DNA of 42,786 nt, from NCBI GenBank assembly GCA_019136135.1, contig JAGVUR010000215.1:1-42786 (forward strand). The letters run 5' to 3'. The DNA is from Verrucomicrobiota bacterium. Lineage in GTDB: Bacteria; Verrucomicrobiota; Lentisphaeria; Oligosphaerales; Oligosphaeraceae. Positions within the stretch are counted from its first letter, which is position 1; the number at the start of each line of letters is the position of its first letter. The notes under the pieces were generated by a model. The model was given only the letters and a program-made list of their open reading frames with translations, searched no databases and had not been told where the DNA came from. This document shows positions 9,425-18,494 of this stretch, in pieces. Made by a program: the position numbers and the translations under genes.

Positions 9425-9482
9425 CCTGATACCCGTTTTCACTGTCTCGTTGTTCGCTTACTTTGGGTCATTCCCAACTCGT

Positions 9483-12400
9483 TCAATTTTTTGGATTGTA
9501 GAACCAAGCCGCTTCGCCTGCTTTCAGCATTGCGGCGGTAACTTTCCGATAGTCGTTGTTCCGCCAGGCATAGACTTCGGCATTGGCATATGCAGGATCG
9601 AGGTCTCGGCTTGTGACCAACTGCCAGCCTTCACCCATCTCCACATTGCCTACGGTATCCTTCACACCGCCGTGCAAGACCAGATCGTCAATGGGTTCTC
9701 GCTCCAAATAGATCCAATAGGCGCCCCCGGGAACTACGTCGTTGGCCGCCTGGTAGGCATTGTCAACCATTTGGTACACCGTGCCGCCTTCGTCCTTCAA
9801 CGCTTGCAGGAATGCGGCCTTGCTTTCAGCCAGCAACCACACATCCGAAGGAATCCCGATCAGATTCCATCCATGCTTCAAGCCTACGCCAGTCTTGCCG
9901 TTGAACTTGATCGTCCCCTCATCCGTCGTCACGTGCATAATGACATCGAGCTGGTCGCTCTCGATGCGATAGTCGCAGACAAAAGTATAATTTCCGTACA
10001 CCGAGAAACTCCGGGAATGCGGCAAGGATTCGGGCAACACGAGTAGGACGATGGTTTCGCCATTCTTGTTCTTGTCCGTGCACCACAAAACTGGATTGAT
10101 GGTTTCGTCACTTGTTTCAACGACTACCAGGTTGGCATCCGGACAATTGTCCTGCTGGATATCAAGCGTCAACGATACCTTTGACCCTGCCTGAAAATAC
10201 CATGAATCGCTGCCAGGCACGATGGGCTTGCCATCAATCTTCGCCACGGTGGGAGCCGACAGCTTAATGGGTACCTCGTCCGCCTGACGCAAAAATACAG
10301 GATAGGATCGACCTTCAACAACGTAAAAACCCTGACCGATCGCCAACGAACCAAATGTGCAGCAATCTGCAAAGACAGGCGTGAATATCCCTTGGAACGG
10401 AACCTCGATGCGTTCCGATTCCGTGCCATTTTCCAGGGACGCCAGCAATTCAAACCTGCCCGTAAACTCGCCGGTTGCGACATCGACGTTAAGCGACTTG
10501 ACCTGCGGATAGTACCCAGGAAACTCAACGCCATCGGCAACCAAAAATGACGCCTTGTCAGCGCTTTCGACCATTGGCACGCCGCTGGGTCCTATGGCGA
10601 CCTCGTACCTCTGTGCATTCACGCCTTCGCCAATGGTAAAGGCAGTCTCGGGAGACTGTCCCGTAAACTCAAGCTGCGAAACGGCGCCGCCATTGATCTG
10701 GGCACAGACGCTTCCTGCATCCTGGTCGTACAATGTTCCGCAAACGGCGAGAAGATGGAAATCCTCGGTCTCCCGCCAAACCAGCCCGCGAATCGTCATT
10801 GAACTGCTGTCACTCAAACTGCATGAAGAGATATTGGCCTTTCCTTCAGCCTTCAACCTCACAGCATCTTCGTCGATATGGATTCGACCACCCATCGCTC
10901 CGATAAGTTCACCCTCTTCCCGAAGCCCCTGGAACAGCGCAATGACCGCACCGCCCTCTACGCAAGACAACAACGTGCCACGTCCTGCGATATCGCGACC
11001 ATTGGACAGCTTCCCGGAAAACTCCACATTGTCCAGCGTCTTCGTGCCGTCAACATTCAAGCCAATGTATCCGCGTCCGTGAAAGGGATTGCGGGATTCA
11101 ACCCGCTCATACTCCTCCTGTGAACCAGCCTTGAGAACCAAGCTGTCGTCACCAGACAAATTCATCGTATAATAGCCTGCGTAATTGGCGACCACCGCAG
11201 CATCTGGCGTCACGCTGAATTCGCAATTTCTCTGGATGGGATTGCCTTCCGGCTGTGGAATGGTCAGGATGCCGGTTCCCGTACCGTCGTCCTTCAGGAC
11301 CAGTTCCAGTGATTCGGCATCGCCATCGGCTTCCAGGACCACGTTGAGTGCCCTGTTGATGTTTGGATCCCAAGCATCCCATCCCTTTGACTTGGCTTTC
11401 AGCACCAGCGGCGCGTTCAGGTCATGCTCCGCATTGACGATAGACGCCTCCATCACGACACCGCCTCGGGTCACGTTAAGGATGCCAACAACGAGTTGCT
11501 CGTCATTGCCATCGACCTTCATTCCCGCCAGCATGGTACCTGACATTTCCTGCGCATCCGCATGGGGATTCAGGGCGCTGGCATTATCCGTCGCATTGAT
11601 ATCGATTTCAATGGTATCAGCATCTTCGCATTCTTCTGTTTCGGGATCCCTGAATTGGAGGATCACCCTCATCTTGTATGGCGTTGGGCTAGGCGTTTCG
11701 ATCTTGCCTTCCAGCTTGAGCTTCAAGCCAATCTGCACGGGATCCTCGCCTGGTGCCGGAGCGGCAAACTCACGAACCAGGGAAATCTTGATTCCGCCAA
11801 TCAGGTTCTTCGCGGCATCGTACTCCGGCTTCAGAGCCGTCTTCGACCGTTCATCAGCATATTCGCGACGGAAACAAGCCTGCTTGTTTATGACTTTATC
11901 AAGATCCCAGCCCTGAATCGTCAATTCTCTAGTGAACGCACCGCCGCCAATCGTGGTGTCGACATCCATCGAGGTCGAAGGACCGCCCTCAATAACCGGA
12001 TGATTCGTGATCTTGACATGCGTGCTGGCATACGCAATCCCCTCAGAATCCACTCCCGTGGTGCCACCGATCACGGCACAATTGCTTACCGCCCGTATGC
12101 GAAGGTCAAATTCAACATCCTGAGGCGCCGACGCAATTAAATCATGCAACAGGTCGAAGGACAACTGCGTCTTCCCGCCAACGGACTTGTTAACCGTCAG
12201 ATCGTTCCAGCGATAGGGCGAAAAATAGATGTTCAGGGGCGACCCCGTCATCTTGACAAATGGATAACTCTGTTCTGGCTGGGCGGATTGATCGTTGACC
12301 AAAAAGAGTCCCCATTGGACTTTCACATCCTGGGCATTGCCGGAAAGCGTCGTCAATGTCAAGGGAACAACCAGGGTGTCCGCATTGCAGGTGGTCTGGA

Positions 12401-14195
12401 AAACGTCTTGGGAGAAGGAGACAGTATAGGACAACTTGGTTACGGCCGGCATCAACGTGTAGTTCATAAGGTTGCCTTCATCGGTGACATAGGCGCAAAT
12501 TTTGTACGCCTTGCCATCGGCAGGCTTGAAGTTCACGATCAATCCCGTGTTGTGTGCGCTGACCAGGGTGCTGGTGGCGCAGAATGTGCTTCCTGCTAGG
12601 GTACCGTCAGCTTGCACCACTGGTTTTAAGAAATCGACATTGTCCTCGAAGATACCGATGAACGCACGAGCAGTGGTTGTATTGCTAGGCTGATCCGTCA
12701 ACTTGAAGGACAGTTTCCAGGATTCTCCGACACCGGCGGTCATCCGATACCAGTCGACCTTATCCACGCCTCCGATGGTCGCATTGACCGCAGTTCCTCC
12801 AGTCAGAACGGCATTGGTGGTGGTGGAACGGTTGTTTGCGCCTTCATTCCCATCGGCAGCCAAGGTGGACAACTGGTTCAAATAAGTCAGCAAGGTAGGC
12901 GTTGACCACAGGGAACTCCCGAATATGCCCGATGCCTCATTGTAGGTAAATGAACCGACTAACGTACCATTGGCACGCTCGTAGACAAAGGACGGCTTGC
13001 CAAGAACGCCCCAGCCCTTGGCCTCGGGATATGCCTCGAGTATAGCACGCTTCTCAGCCGAAAGACCTGATGTCAACCCCGTGTCCAGAGAAACAAGACG
13101 CTTCCCAGTTGCCCATGTCTTGAAAGCCTGCAAATCAAAAACCGTCTTCTCCAAACCAACCAATTCGGGAGACGAACTTGAACCATAGACATACAGGCGA
13201 GGAGACGTGGCCCCTAAGCTATTCAATGCATTTGTCCACAAACCGTCAGAACTTCCCGTTGAATTCGGATTGCGGTAGGTGCCGACACCTGGGTTGCCAG
13301 CCGACTCAAATGCCAACAACTCATATGCCGCAGCAGCGTTCTCAATGCACAAATAGGTTCGCCCCGTCTTGGTCGCATCTGCATAAAAACCATTGACCAA
13401 GTCGCAGTTTTGGGTCTTGATCACCGTATCGTGATGCTTCCCGTTGCTGTCGTACATCGTGCAGGTCACTTGTCCCGTGGACGCTGCCGTATAGAAGGTA
13501 TACCGACGTCCCTGGACGGCATCAAACTGATACCAGGTCTTGCCTGGTGCGCCATTGCTGCGTGCCAGCCAACCAGACGTGCTGGCGGGCTTGTTGGCCG
13601 CCGTCGAAAACACAAGCATCGCTCCGTCCTTGCACTCGCATTCCATATCGGCGGGCGTCAAGGGAATCTCAGTGCCGTCAACGGTAAAGGGAAATGCGCT
13701 GGAAATTATTGTAACTGCCTGAGCAGCCGAGGTTTTTTCTGTAATATTAAGTTTTTTGACAAACAGCAAGTTTTCTTTAGTGACGAGATTTGGTTGCGTC
13801 AAATCAGGATTAGGGTAGGCGTAAAGCAAAGCAAAATGAGGAGCCGCACCTGAAAAATATCCCGCATCAGGCAATTTAGGCAAATTTGAAATCGGGGCTT
13901 TTAGTTGCTTATCATAGAAGAGCACGATTTCGTTGGTCTTGGCAAAATTCTTCAAGGTCGTCGTATTCATCGACGTGTTCCATGCTGTCGTGCAATTGGG
14001 GCAAGGCTCTGCCACACACATTACCAGGATGGGCCGTTGATCGTCTGCGGCTTGCGACAAGGCATCTTTAAACGTGTTGTTGGCATCCAATCCATACCAA
14101 TTTCCATAATTCAATCTCGCACCTTGCAAACCCGATGCGAGAATGATGGCACTCAATACCAGCAATGTACGAACCATCACCCAATCCTTTTTCAT
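9483..14195 (-). CDS. giant secreted thioredoxin-fold multidomain protein (paralogue 2)
   Basis: This 1570-residue protein has an N-terminal signal peptide and then a thioredoxin-like domain with CPNC (Cys65/Cys68). A beta segment (WYQFDAVQGRRYTFYT) aligns with the paralogue at 3714-7925. The next region matches the second thioredoxin domain of that paralogue but lacks both cysteines (LYVYGSSSSPELVGLEK). Then come a pre-peptidase-like domain (DKVDWYRMTAGVGESW), Ig-like stretches, a beta domain beginning YAGYYTMNLSG near 1030 that is frequent in PVC secreted proteins, and the C-terminal GWNLIGIP module from about 1440. The ATG at 14195 has AGGGGG nine bases upstream. Probably envelope or extracellular; function unknown, but the intact CxxC suggests redox or isomerase activity. 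Confidence 0.85.
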   Translation of the reverse strand: MKKDWVMVRTLLVLSAIILASGLQGARLNYGNWYGLDANNTFKDALSQAADDQRPILVMCVAEPCPNCTTAWNTSMNTTTLKNFAKTNEIVLFYDKQLKAPISNLPKLPDAGYFSGAAPHFALLYAYPNPDLTQPNLVTKENLLFVKKLNITEKTSAAQAVTIISSAFPFTVDGTEIPLTPADMECECKDGAMLVFSTAANKPASTSGWLARSNGAPGKTWYQFDAVQGRRYTFYTAASTGQVTCTMYDSNGKHHDTVIKTQNCDLVNGFYADATKTGRTYLCIENAAAAYELLAFESAGNPGVGTYRNPNSTGSSDGLWTNALNSLGATSPRLYVYGSSSSPELVGLEKTVFDLQAFKTWATGKRLVSLDTGLTSGLSAEKRAILEAYPEAKGWGVLGKPSFVYERANGTLVGSFTYNEASGIFGSSLWSTPTLLTYLNQLSTLAADGNEGANNRSTTTNAVLTGGTAVNATIGGVDKVDWYRMTAGVGESWKLSFKLTDQPSNTTTARAFIGIFEDNVDFLKPVVQADGTLAGSTFCATSTLVSAHNTGLIVNFKPADGKAYKICAYVTDEGNLMNYTLMPAVTKLSYTVSFSQDVFQTTCNADTLVVPLTLTTLSGNAQDVKVQWGLFLVNDQSAQPEQSYPFVKMTGSPLNIYFSPYRWNDLTVNKSVGGKTQLSFDLLHDLIASAPQDVEFDLRIRAVSNCAVIGGTTGVDSEGIAYASTHVKITNHPVIEGGPSTSMDVDTTIGGGAFTRELTIQGWDLDKVINKQACFRREYADERSKTALKPEYDAAKNLIGGIKISLVREFAAPAPGEDPVQIGLKLKLEGKIETPSPTPYKMRVILQFRDPETEECEDADTIEIDINATDNASALNPHADAQEMSGTMLAGMKVDGNDEQLVVGILNVTRGGVVMEASIVNAEHDLNAPLVLKAKSKGWDAWDPNINRALNVVLEADGDAESLELVLKDDGTGTGILTIPQPEGNPIQRNCEFSVTPDAAVVANYAGYYTMNLSGDDSLVLKAGSQEEYERVESRNPFHGRGYIGLNVDGTKTLDNVEFSGKLSNGRDIAGRGTLLSCVEGGAVIALFQGLREEGELIGAMGGRIHIDEDAVRLKAEGKANISSCSLSDSSSMTIRGLVWRETEDFHLLAVCGTLYDQDAGSVCAQINGGAVSQLEFTGQSPETAFTIGEGVNAQRYEVAIGPSGVPMVESADKASFLVADGVEFPGYYPQVKSLNVDVATGEFTGRFELLASLENGTESERIEVPFQGIFTPVFADCCTFGSLAIGQGFYVVEGRSYPVFLRQADEVPIKLSAPTVAKIDGKPIVPGSDSWYFQAGSKVSLTLDIQQDNCPDANLVVVETSDETINPVLWCTDKNKNGETIVLLVLPESLPHSRSFSVYGNYTFVCDYRIESDQLDVIMHVTTDEGTIKFNGKTGVGLKHGWNLIGIPSDVWLLAESKAAFLQALKDEGGTVYQMVDNAYQAANDVVPGGAYWIYLEREPIDDLVLHGGVKDTVGNVEMGEGWQLVTSRDLDPAYANAEVYAWRNNDYRKVTAAMLKAGEAAWFYNPKN

Positions 14196-14270
14196 CGATT
14201 GATACCCCCTGAAGCCTTAAAATTTTTTTAAAAAAGCTTATGCCTCTTGATTTCCAAACATTTCGCGACC

Positions 14271-15344
14271 TTAGTCAAACGCAAATCCCTGTGGAAACAG
14301 GGGACTGGTCACATCGTGCTTGTTCAACAATTCAACTACAAATGAATGCAACCGCTTCATCTCAAACTCGGTCTTCACCACCTCTCGCAACTTGTCGTCG
14401 TCCTCCGGCAATTCCTCAATCGGCACCTTGCCACGCAAGATCTGAGCCACTTGGAACCGTGCCGCGCCACCCTCTTTCTCAGGAGCCTCTTCCTTTAATA
14501 CACGCATGATCCGCAATGCCGTAGGTGATTCGAAAACCCCACCTGTCTCGCCAACGGCAACCGTGAACTCCTTCTCGTCAATTTCCAACGCAACCTCTTC
14601 GCGAGTAAATGTCCCGACAACTCCGCCGCGCTTGGCCTCGATGCCTTCCGAATGGTTCTTCGCCAACAACTTGAACCCGCGATCAGTCTTGATCTCAGGC
14701 TTCGCAAGCAATTCCTCCATCTCAAGCCGACGATCCTTGTTCGTCTGTATCAAAATCGCCATGCGCTGCTTGTGACCGGCGCGAACAGCCTTCAAATCAT
14801 CTTCGCTAATCACCAAACTTCGAATCATGTCTTCGTTCAATTTGACGACGCGAATCGTATCGTCAAGCGACATCTCGACAAATGGAACCTGGATGTCAGA
14901 CGTGAATTGCTTCATGATCGAATCGCGGCTGGTGGGCTTGCCCTGCTCGGCCAAACTCTTCTCCAAAATCCCAAGATAATGCGCACGATCAGATTCACTA
15001 ACCTCAATCTCGCGACGCTTCGCCTCCAAATTCAGCAAATGACGCATCACCAACTGCTTCAACATCACCTTTGCAGTCTCAGCTTGACGACCCACAATCG
15101 GCTCGTTAGCATCCTTGATAAATCCGTTCTGCAACATGTAGGGCGAAAATTGACCCCATGTCAACGACACATCATTTATCTTCAATATCACGTCTTCAGG
15201 CTTGAATCCCTTTGAATCAACCTTTTTTATCTCAGGAGCCTTCACTGGAATCGAACCGGCTTCGCCATCGGCCGGCTTGCCTTCCTCACGGCCGCAACCA
15301 AGAAACAAAAGAAAGGATAATACTAAAATCAAGCCTTTGAACAT
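14271..15344 (-). CDS. PpiC/SurA-like peptidyl-prolyl isomerase lipoprotein
   Basis: The 357-residue product has a short lipoprotein signal with lipobox LFLGC (Cys17). A SurA-type N-terminal helical region follows (ILKINDVSLTWGQF; LKQLVMRHLLNLEAKRR), then a parvulin-like segment (AKNHSEGIEAKRGGVVGTF with VAVGETGGVFESPTALRIMRV). The family assists folding of exported proteins, either as proline isomerases or as chaperones. The parvulin core looks somewhat shortened, so chaperone activity alone is possible. The start at 15344 has only a weak purine-rich site. It stands 75 bp before the giant thioredoxin gene in the same direction, which fits a role in maturing these large secreted proteins. Confidence 0.75.
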   Translation of the reverse strand: MFKGLILVLSFLLFLGCGREEGKPADGEAGSIPVKAPEIKKVDSKGFKPEDVILKINDVSLTWGQFSPYMLQNGFIKDANEPIVGRQAETAKVMLKQLVMRHLLNLEAKRREIEVSESDRAHYLGILEKSLAEQGKPTSRDSIMKQFTSDIQVPFVEMSLDDTIRVVKLNEDMIRSLVISEDDLKAVRAGHKQRMAILIQTNKDRRLEMEELLAKPEIKTDRGFKLLAKNHSEGIEAKRGGVVGTFTREEVALEIDEKEFTVAVGETGGVFESPTALRIMRVLKEEAPEKEGGAARFQVAQILRGKVPIEELPEDDDKLREVVKTEFEMKRLHSFVVELLNKHDVTSPLFPQGFAFD

Positions 15345-15528
15345 AAAAATCTCTAATCTTTATTTGATTGATTGATTGAATATCAAAAAACGCGAATCGA
15401 ATAATGTATTCCTTCTCGATGAAAAATCAAGATACGGAACTAGTCAGAACCACTCCCAAAACCAGAGCCAAAAAATCTTCTCGCCCCTTCGCCTCTTCGA
15501 TTGACGTGACAAGAATTCGCGCCTTCCC

Positions 15529-16575
15529 TCACTCCTCAACCTCGACTTCGATACCAAGATTTTTGTCATACTCGTGCAGGAATTTCAAAAAATCTTCCAG
15601 CCATGCCTCGCCCTGGTGCCGATTGGCAATATCCTCGCCATTAGTCGAGAACACGAGGTATTCCTTAGCCAATTCCTGTACATTCGAATCGGGATTTTCA
15701 AGCAGGTTCAGCAGCACGGGGATCACAATATCCTCTGAGAGCTTCATCATGCCAATAAGGAGCGCTTCCCGTGCCTCTTCGGTCGTTGCCGACAGGACAG
15801 ATTCGCACCAAAGATCAATGCTTTCCTGGACGGTCAGCTCCAAGCCAAGATCGTCATCAAACTCATCGTCTTCTTCAGTCGCAGTGTCATCTGCCGTCTC
15901 TTCGTCATTCGTTTCTGTGACCACTTCCTCTTTAGGAGCCTCAACCACAGGCTTGTCTTCAGCGACTGGTTGCTGCACGGCTTCTTGCTTGTCCTTGTTA
16001 CTATCAAGCCTAGCGAAAACCCCGCCTGGCGGACCATCGGTCTTGGGCTTGCTCTGATCCAGAGATTCCAAGGAACGACCCGCAAAGCTCCCCTCGTCCG
16101 TCATTCTGGTCATCACGGTCGTCAAGGCATCGACCGCATGTTCGCCGATATCCAGGTCAGCATCCTTGGTCATCTTGATCAAGAGCTTGGCGGATTTCTT
16201 TCCCCCAATCTGTTTCAAAGCCTCCAAAGCCTCTAACCGATGTTTGGCATTGGAACTCTTTGAAAGCGAAACAACATAATCAAAGGTCTCCTTGGACTGG
16301 TCGTCATTCTCCATCAAGTGCTGCAAGGCCAGCAATTCAGGATCCATATCCGGGAGCGGAATCCCCGTGCCAACGGCAGCACTGCCAAAGCGTGGCTTTG
16401 CCATCCTCCCATCGCCGCCCTTTGCGTCAACCCCAGTCTCGCCAACCTGCTGAACTGCAGCATTTGGCTCTTGTTCGCCCGATATGGAGCGACGAACCCC
16501 CTTGTAGGTTCGGTATAAGACAACAACCAATGCGCAGACAACCAACGCAAACACAATTCGCATAGCCAATTTCAT
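15529..16575 (-). CDS. membrane-anchored HEAT-repeat-like protein
   Basis: The 348-residue product has one N-terminal transmembrane helix (AMRIVFALVVCALVVVLY). Helical repeats of HEAT/Armadillo type follow (SSNAKHRLEALEALKQIGG; ADLDIGEHAVDALTTVM), then a low-complexity acidic linker around residues 175-240, and a second helical-repeat stretch (IPVLLNLLENPDSNVQELA). Such repeats usually form protein-binding scaffolds. ATG 16575 has AAGGAAG six bases upstream; an in-frame TTG at 16602 is less likely. The gene heads the minus-strand envelope cluster but is separated from the PpiC-like gene by 184 bp, so it may be transcribed alone. No specific function can be given. Confidence 0.7.
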   Translation of the reverse strand: MKLAMRIVFALVVCALVVVLYRTYKGVRRSISGEQEPNAAVQQVGETGVDAKGGDGRMAKPRFGSAAVGTGIPLPDMDPELLALQHLMENDDQSKETFDYVVSLSKSSNAKHRLEALEALKQIGGKKSAKLLIKMTKDADLDIGEHAVDALTTVMTRMTDEGSFAGRSLESLDQSKPKTDGPPGGVFARLDSNKDKQEAVQQPVAEDKPVVEAPKEEVVTETNDEETADDTATEEDDEFDDDLGLELTVQESIDLWCESVLSATTEEAREALLIGMMKLSEDIVIPVLLNLLENPDSNVQELAKEYLVFSTNGEDIANRHQGEAWLEDFLKFLHEYDKNLGIEVEVEE

Positions 16576-16792
16576 CGCAACTTCCTTATTTTTCACTACC
16601 AAGCAGTGGTAACAAATTTACTCTTTTCGTCATAATTATCAAATAATGTCACCTTAAGACAGGGAATACAACCGGAAGTTCCCGATGGATGGAGGTTTCA
16701 TAAAATCTTTTGCATTAATTCCATGAAACCCAATTATGCCACCCAATTGCATCATCATTGTTGGTGTCCGTAGCATTTATCTAAACGAAACA

Positions 16793-16822
16793 AGAGGCGG
16801 ACTCCCGTAGGAATCCGCCTCT
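16793..16822 (-). terminator. strong intrinsic terminator of the 16866-18113 gene
   Basis: AGAGGCGGA (from 16793) and TCCGCCTCT (to 16822) form a 9-bp GC-rich stem around a 12-base loop. On the minus strand the stem is followed by a T-rich tail (TTGTTTCGTTT). It lies about 45 bp after the stop of the secreted 415-residue protein and isolates that gene from the envelope cluster. The rest of 16576-16865 holds nothing I recognise. Confidence 0.85.
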
Positions 16823-16865
16823 CGTTGTGTCATTTGACTAAATTAAGTCTGCTCGTGCGAGCTAC

Positions 16866-18113
16866 TTACTTCATCAAAGCTGGAGGAGTGCTGCCATCCG
16901 AGCTCCAGTCGGCGTATTCGCCATCGGATTCTGAGGACTTGCGAACGCCGAACACGATGACACTGCCGCCGAACGCCTTGATGACGTTCTCTTCAGCCTT
17001 GGCAAAGCCAGCTGCAGTGGACAGCTTGTTGTTCAAGGACATGCTCCAGGTACCAGTGATAGGAGCCTCGTTCTGGACAGCGCCGCTGACTTGACCTGCG
17101 CTATCAATCCATTCCAAGCGGCAGGGATTCCACATCGGGGTCACATCGCAGATACCGTAGTACAGGAAGCTGCCAACGGTGGAACCGCTGATCTTGTTGA
17201 TGGTCAAGCAGGACTGATCAGGCGTGCTTGAGCACCAGCCTTCCTGGCCCTTCGTGATGGTGGTCAGAGCGGTACCGAAACCAGTGCCGATGATCCATGC
17301 GACGTTGCTGACAGTTTCATTGTCGATTTCGTACGTGGTGCTAGCAAAAGCAAGGTCAACGGGGAAACGCTTGGCAGCCAAGTCTCCGCCCCTGGTCATT
17401 GCATTGGAGAAGCCCATGAAACCATAGGTGTGATCCTGACTCAACTTCTTGTACTTGTAGGGGGCTTCAAATTCATCTTCTGCAACGGGGAATGCATAGG
17501 ACATCTTAACCCAAGCGCTGGTCAACGCGCCAGCATCCGTGGCAGTACCGACTTTGGTGCCTTCGTGGAAAGCGCCAACTTTCTTGGAGAACAAGCCACC
17601 TTCGATGTCGATCGGAATACGATAGACGGCCTTTTTGCCCTTGGTGTTGCGGATCTTGTCGCCCTTGCGCATCACATAGATCCAAGCTTCTTCTTCAGCA
17701 GCCGTGGCGCCAAAGCCATAGCCCTGGACCAAGCCCTTGGCTGAAGGATAGAGTTCCTTGATGGTGACTTCGGATTCAAGCCAACCGGCATCGGCATAGG
17801 TGCTAGAGCCACTGACTTGATTGGCGTCATAGCCCCAGAGACCGCCGCAGCCATAGCAGCTGGGGAGGATGATGTAACCGTTGAGGGTGTCTTTTGCGGT
17901 ACCGAATGTTTCGAAGGATCCCTTCGCAGTCTTGCCGCCTTCTTTCCACTTCACGGTAGCACCCTTGGAATCGATGCGGGTGAAGCTGGCTTTGTAGTTG
18001 TAAACCAACCAAGACAAGTTGTCGATGTTAGCAATCTTATTTTCCCAAGCGGGAATAGCGCTAACAGTCATTGCGAAGAGCCCAATCAACAGAGCTGAGA
18101 GAATCTTCTTCAT
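16866..18113 (-). CDS. secreted protein of unknown function, possibly abundant
   Basis: The 415-residue product begins with a clear signal peptide (MKKILSALLIGLFAMTVSA; cleavage likely before IPAWENK). The mature part is rich in Gly, Ser, Thr and aromatic residues and looks beta-structured. It contains cysteines in CYGCGG, WCSST, SCLT, GICD and NPCRLEW that may form disulfides. I do not recognise a family. The start at 18113 has AGGA about eight bases upstream and gives the best signal peptide; a longer frame to 18143 is unlikely. The gene stands alone, with a long AT-rich leader upstream and a strong terminator downstream, an arrangement often seen for well-expressed surface or matrix proteins (inference). 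Confidence 0.75.
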   Translation of the reverse strand: MKKILSALLIGLFAMTVSAIPAWENKIANIDNLSWLVYNYKASFTRIDSKGATVKWKEGGKTAKGSFETFGTAKDTLNGYIILPSCYGCGGLWGYDANQVSGSSTYADAGWLESEVTIKELYPSAKGLVQGYGFGATAAEEEAWIYVMRKGDKIRNTKGKKAVYRIPIDIEGGLFSKKVGAFHEGTKVGTATDAGALTSAWVKMSYAFPVAEDEFEAPYKYKKLSQDHTYGFMGFSNAMTRGGDLAAKRFPVDLAFASTTYEIDNETVSNVAWIIGTGFGTALTTITKGQEGWCSSTPDQSCLTINKISGSTVGSFLYYGICDVTPMWNPCRLEWIDSAGQVSGAVQNEAPITGTWSMSLNNKLSTAAGFAKAEENVIKAFGGSVIVFGVRKSSESDGEYADWSSDGSTPPALMK

Positions 18114-18494
18114 TTTCTTTTCCTTTTTTTGATTTCTTGCCAATTGAGACCCAATTTCAGGCCTCTAATTTTTTACTAATACAAAAACTTACTACTTAAC
18201 TTTAAACTACCAACTAATTCACTTGCTTACTTCTTTTGCCTTGTGCCCTAACATTCCCTCCTTGTGCCTTGCTAATGCACCGTCTTCTAGGTTTCCTTAG
18301 CTGTATAATTGAAATATTTTGGTTTTAGAAAAACGTTCAAACAATAAAATACACTGCTTTTTCCACAAATCAAACCATGACTTGTACTTTTTTTGATGTT
18401 TTTCAGAAAAAACACCGAATTCTTTTGACAAGATCGCCCATATCCCCGCCAAAAAAACTCCAAATCCTGGTTGCGTGAACTAATCTACAACTGT
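18114..18494. other. 381-bp gene-free AT-rich region
   Basis: No gene is visible between the two secreted-protein genes. The part nearest the downstream gene would be its 5' leader on the minus strand. It contains the motif ccttgtgcc twice (around 18239 and 18262) and a very A+T-rich section at 18300-18420. Candidate -35 and -10 hexamers can be picked (TTGAAC; TATACA) but their spacing is wrong, so I call no promoter. Confidence 0.5.
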
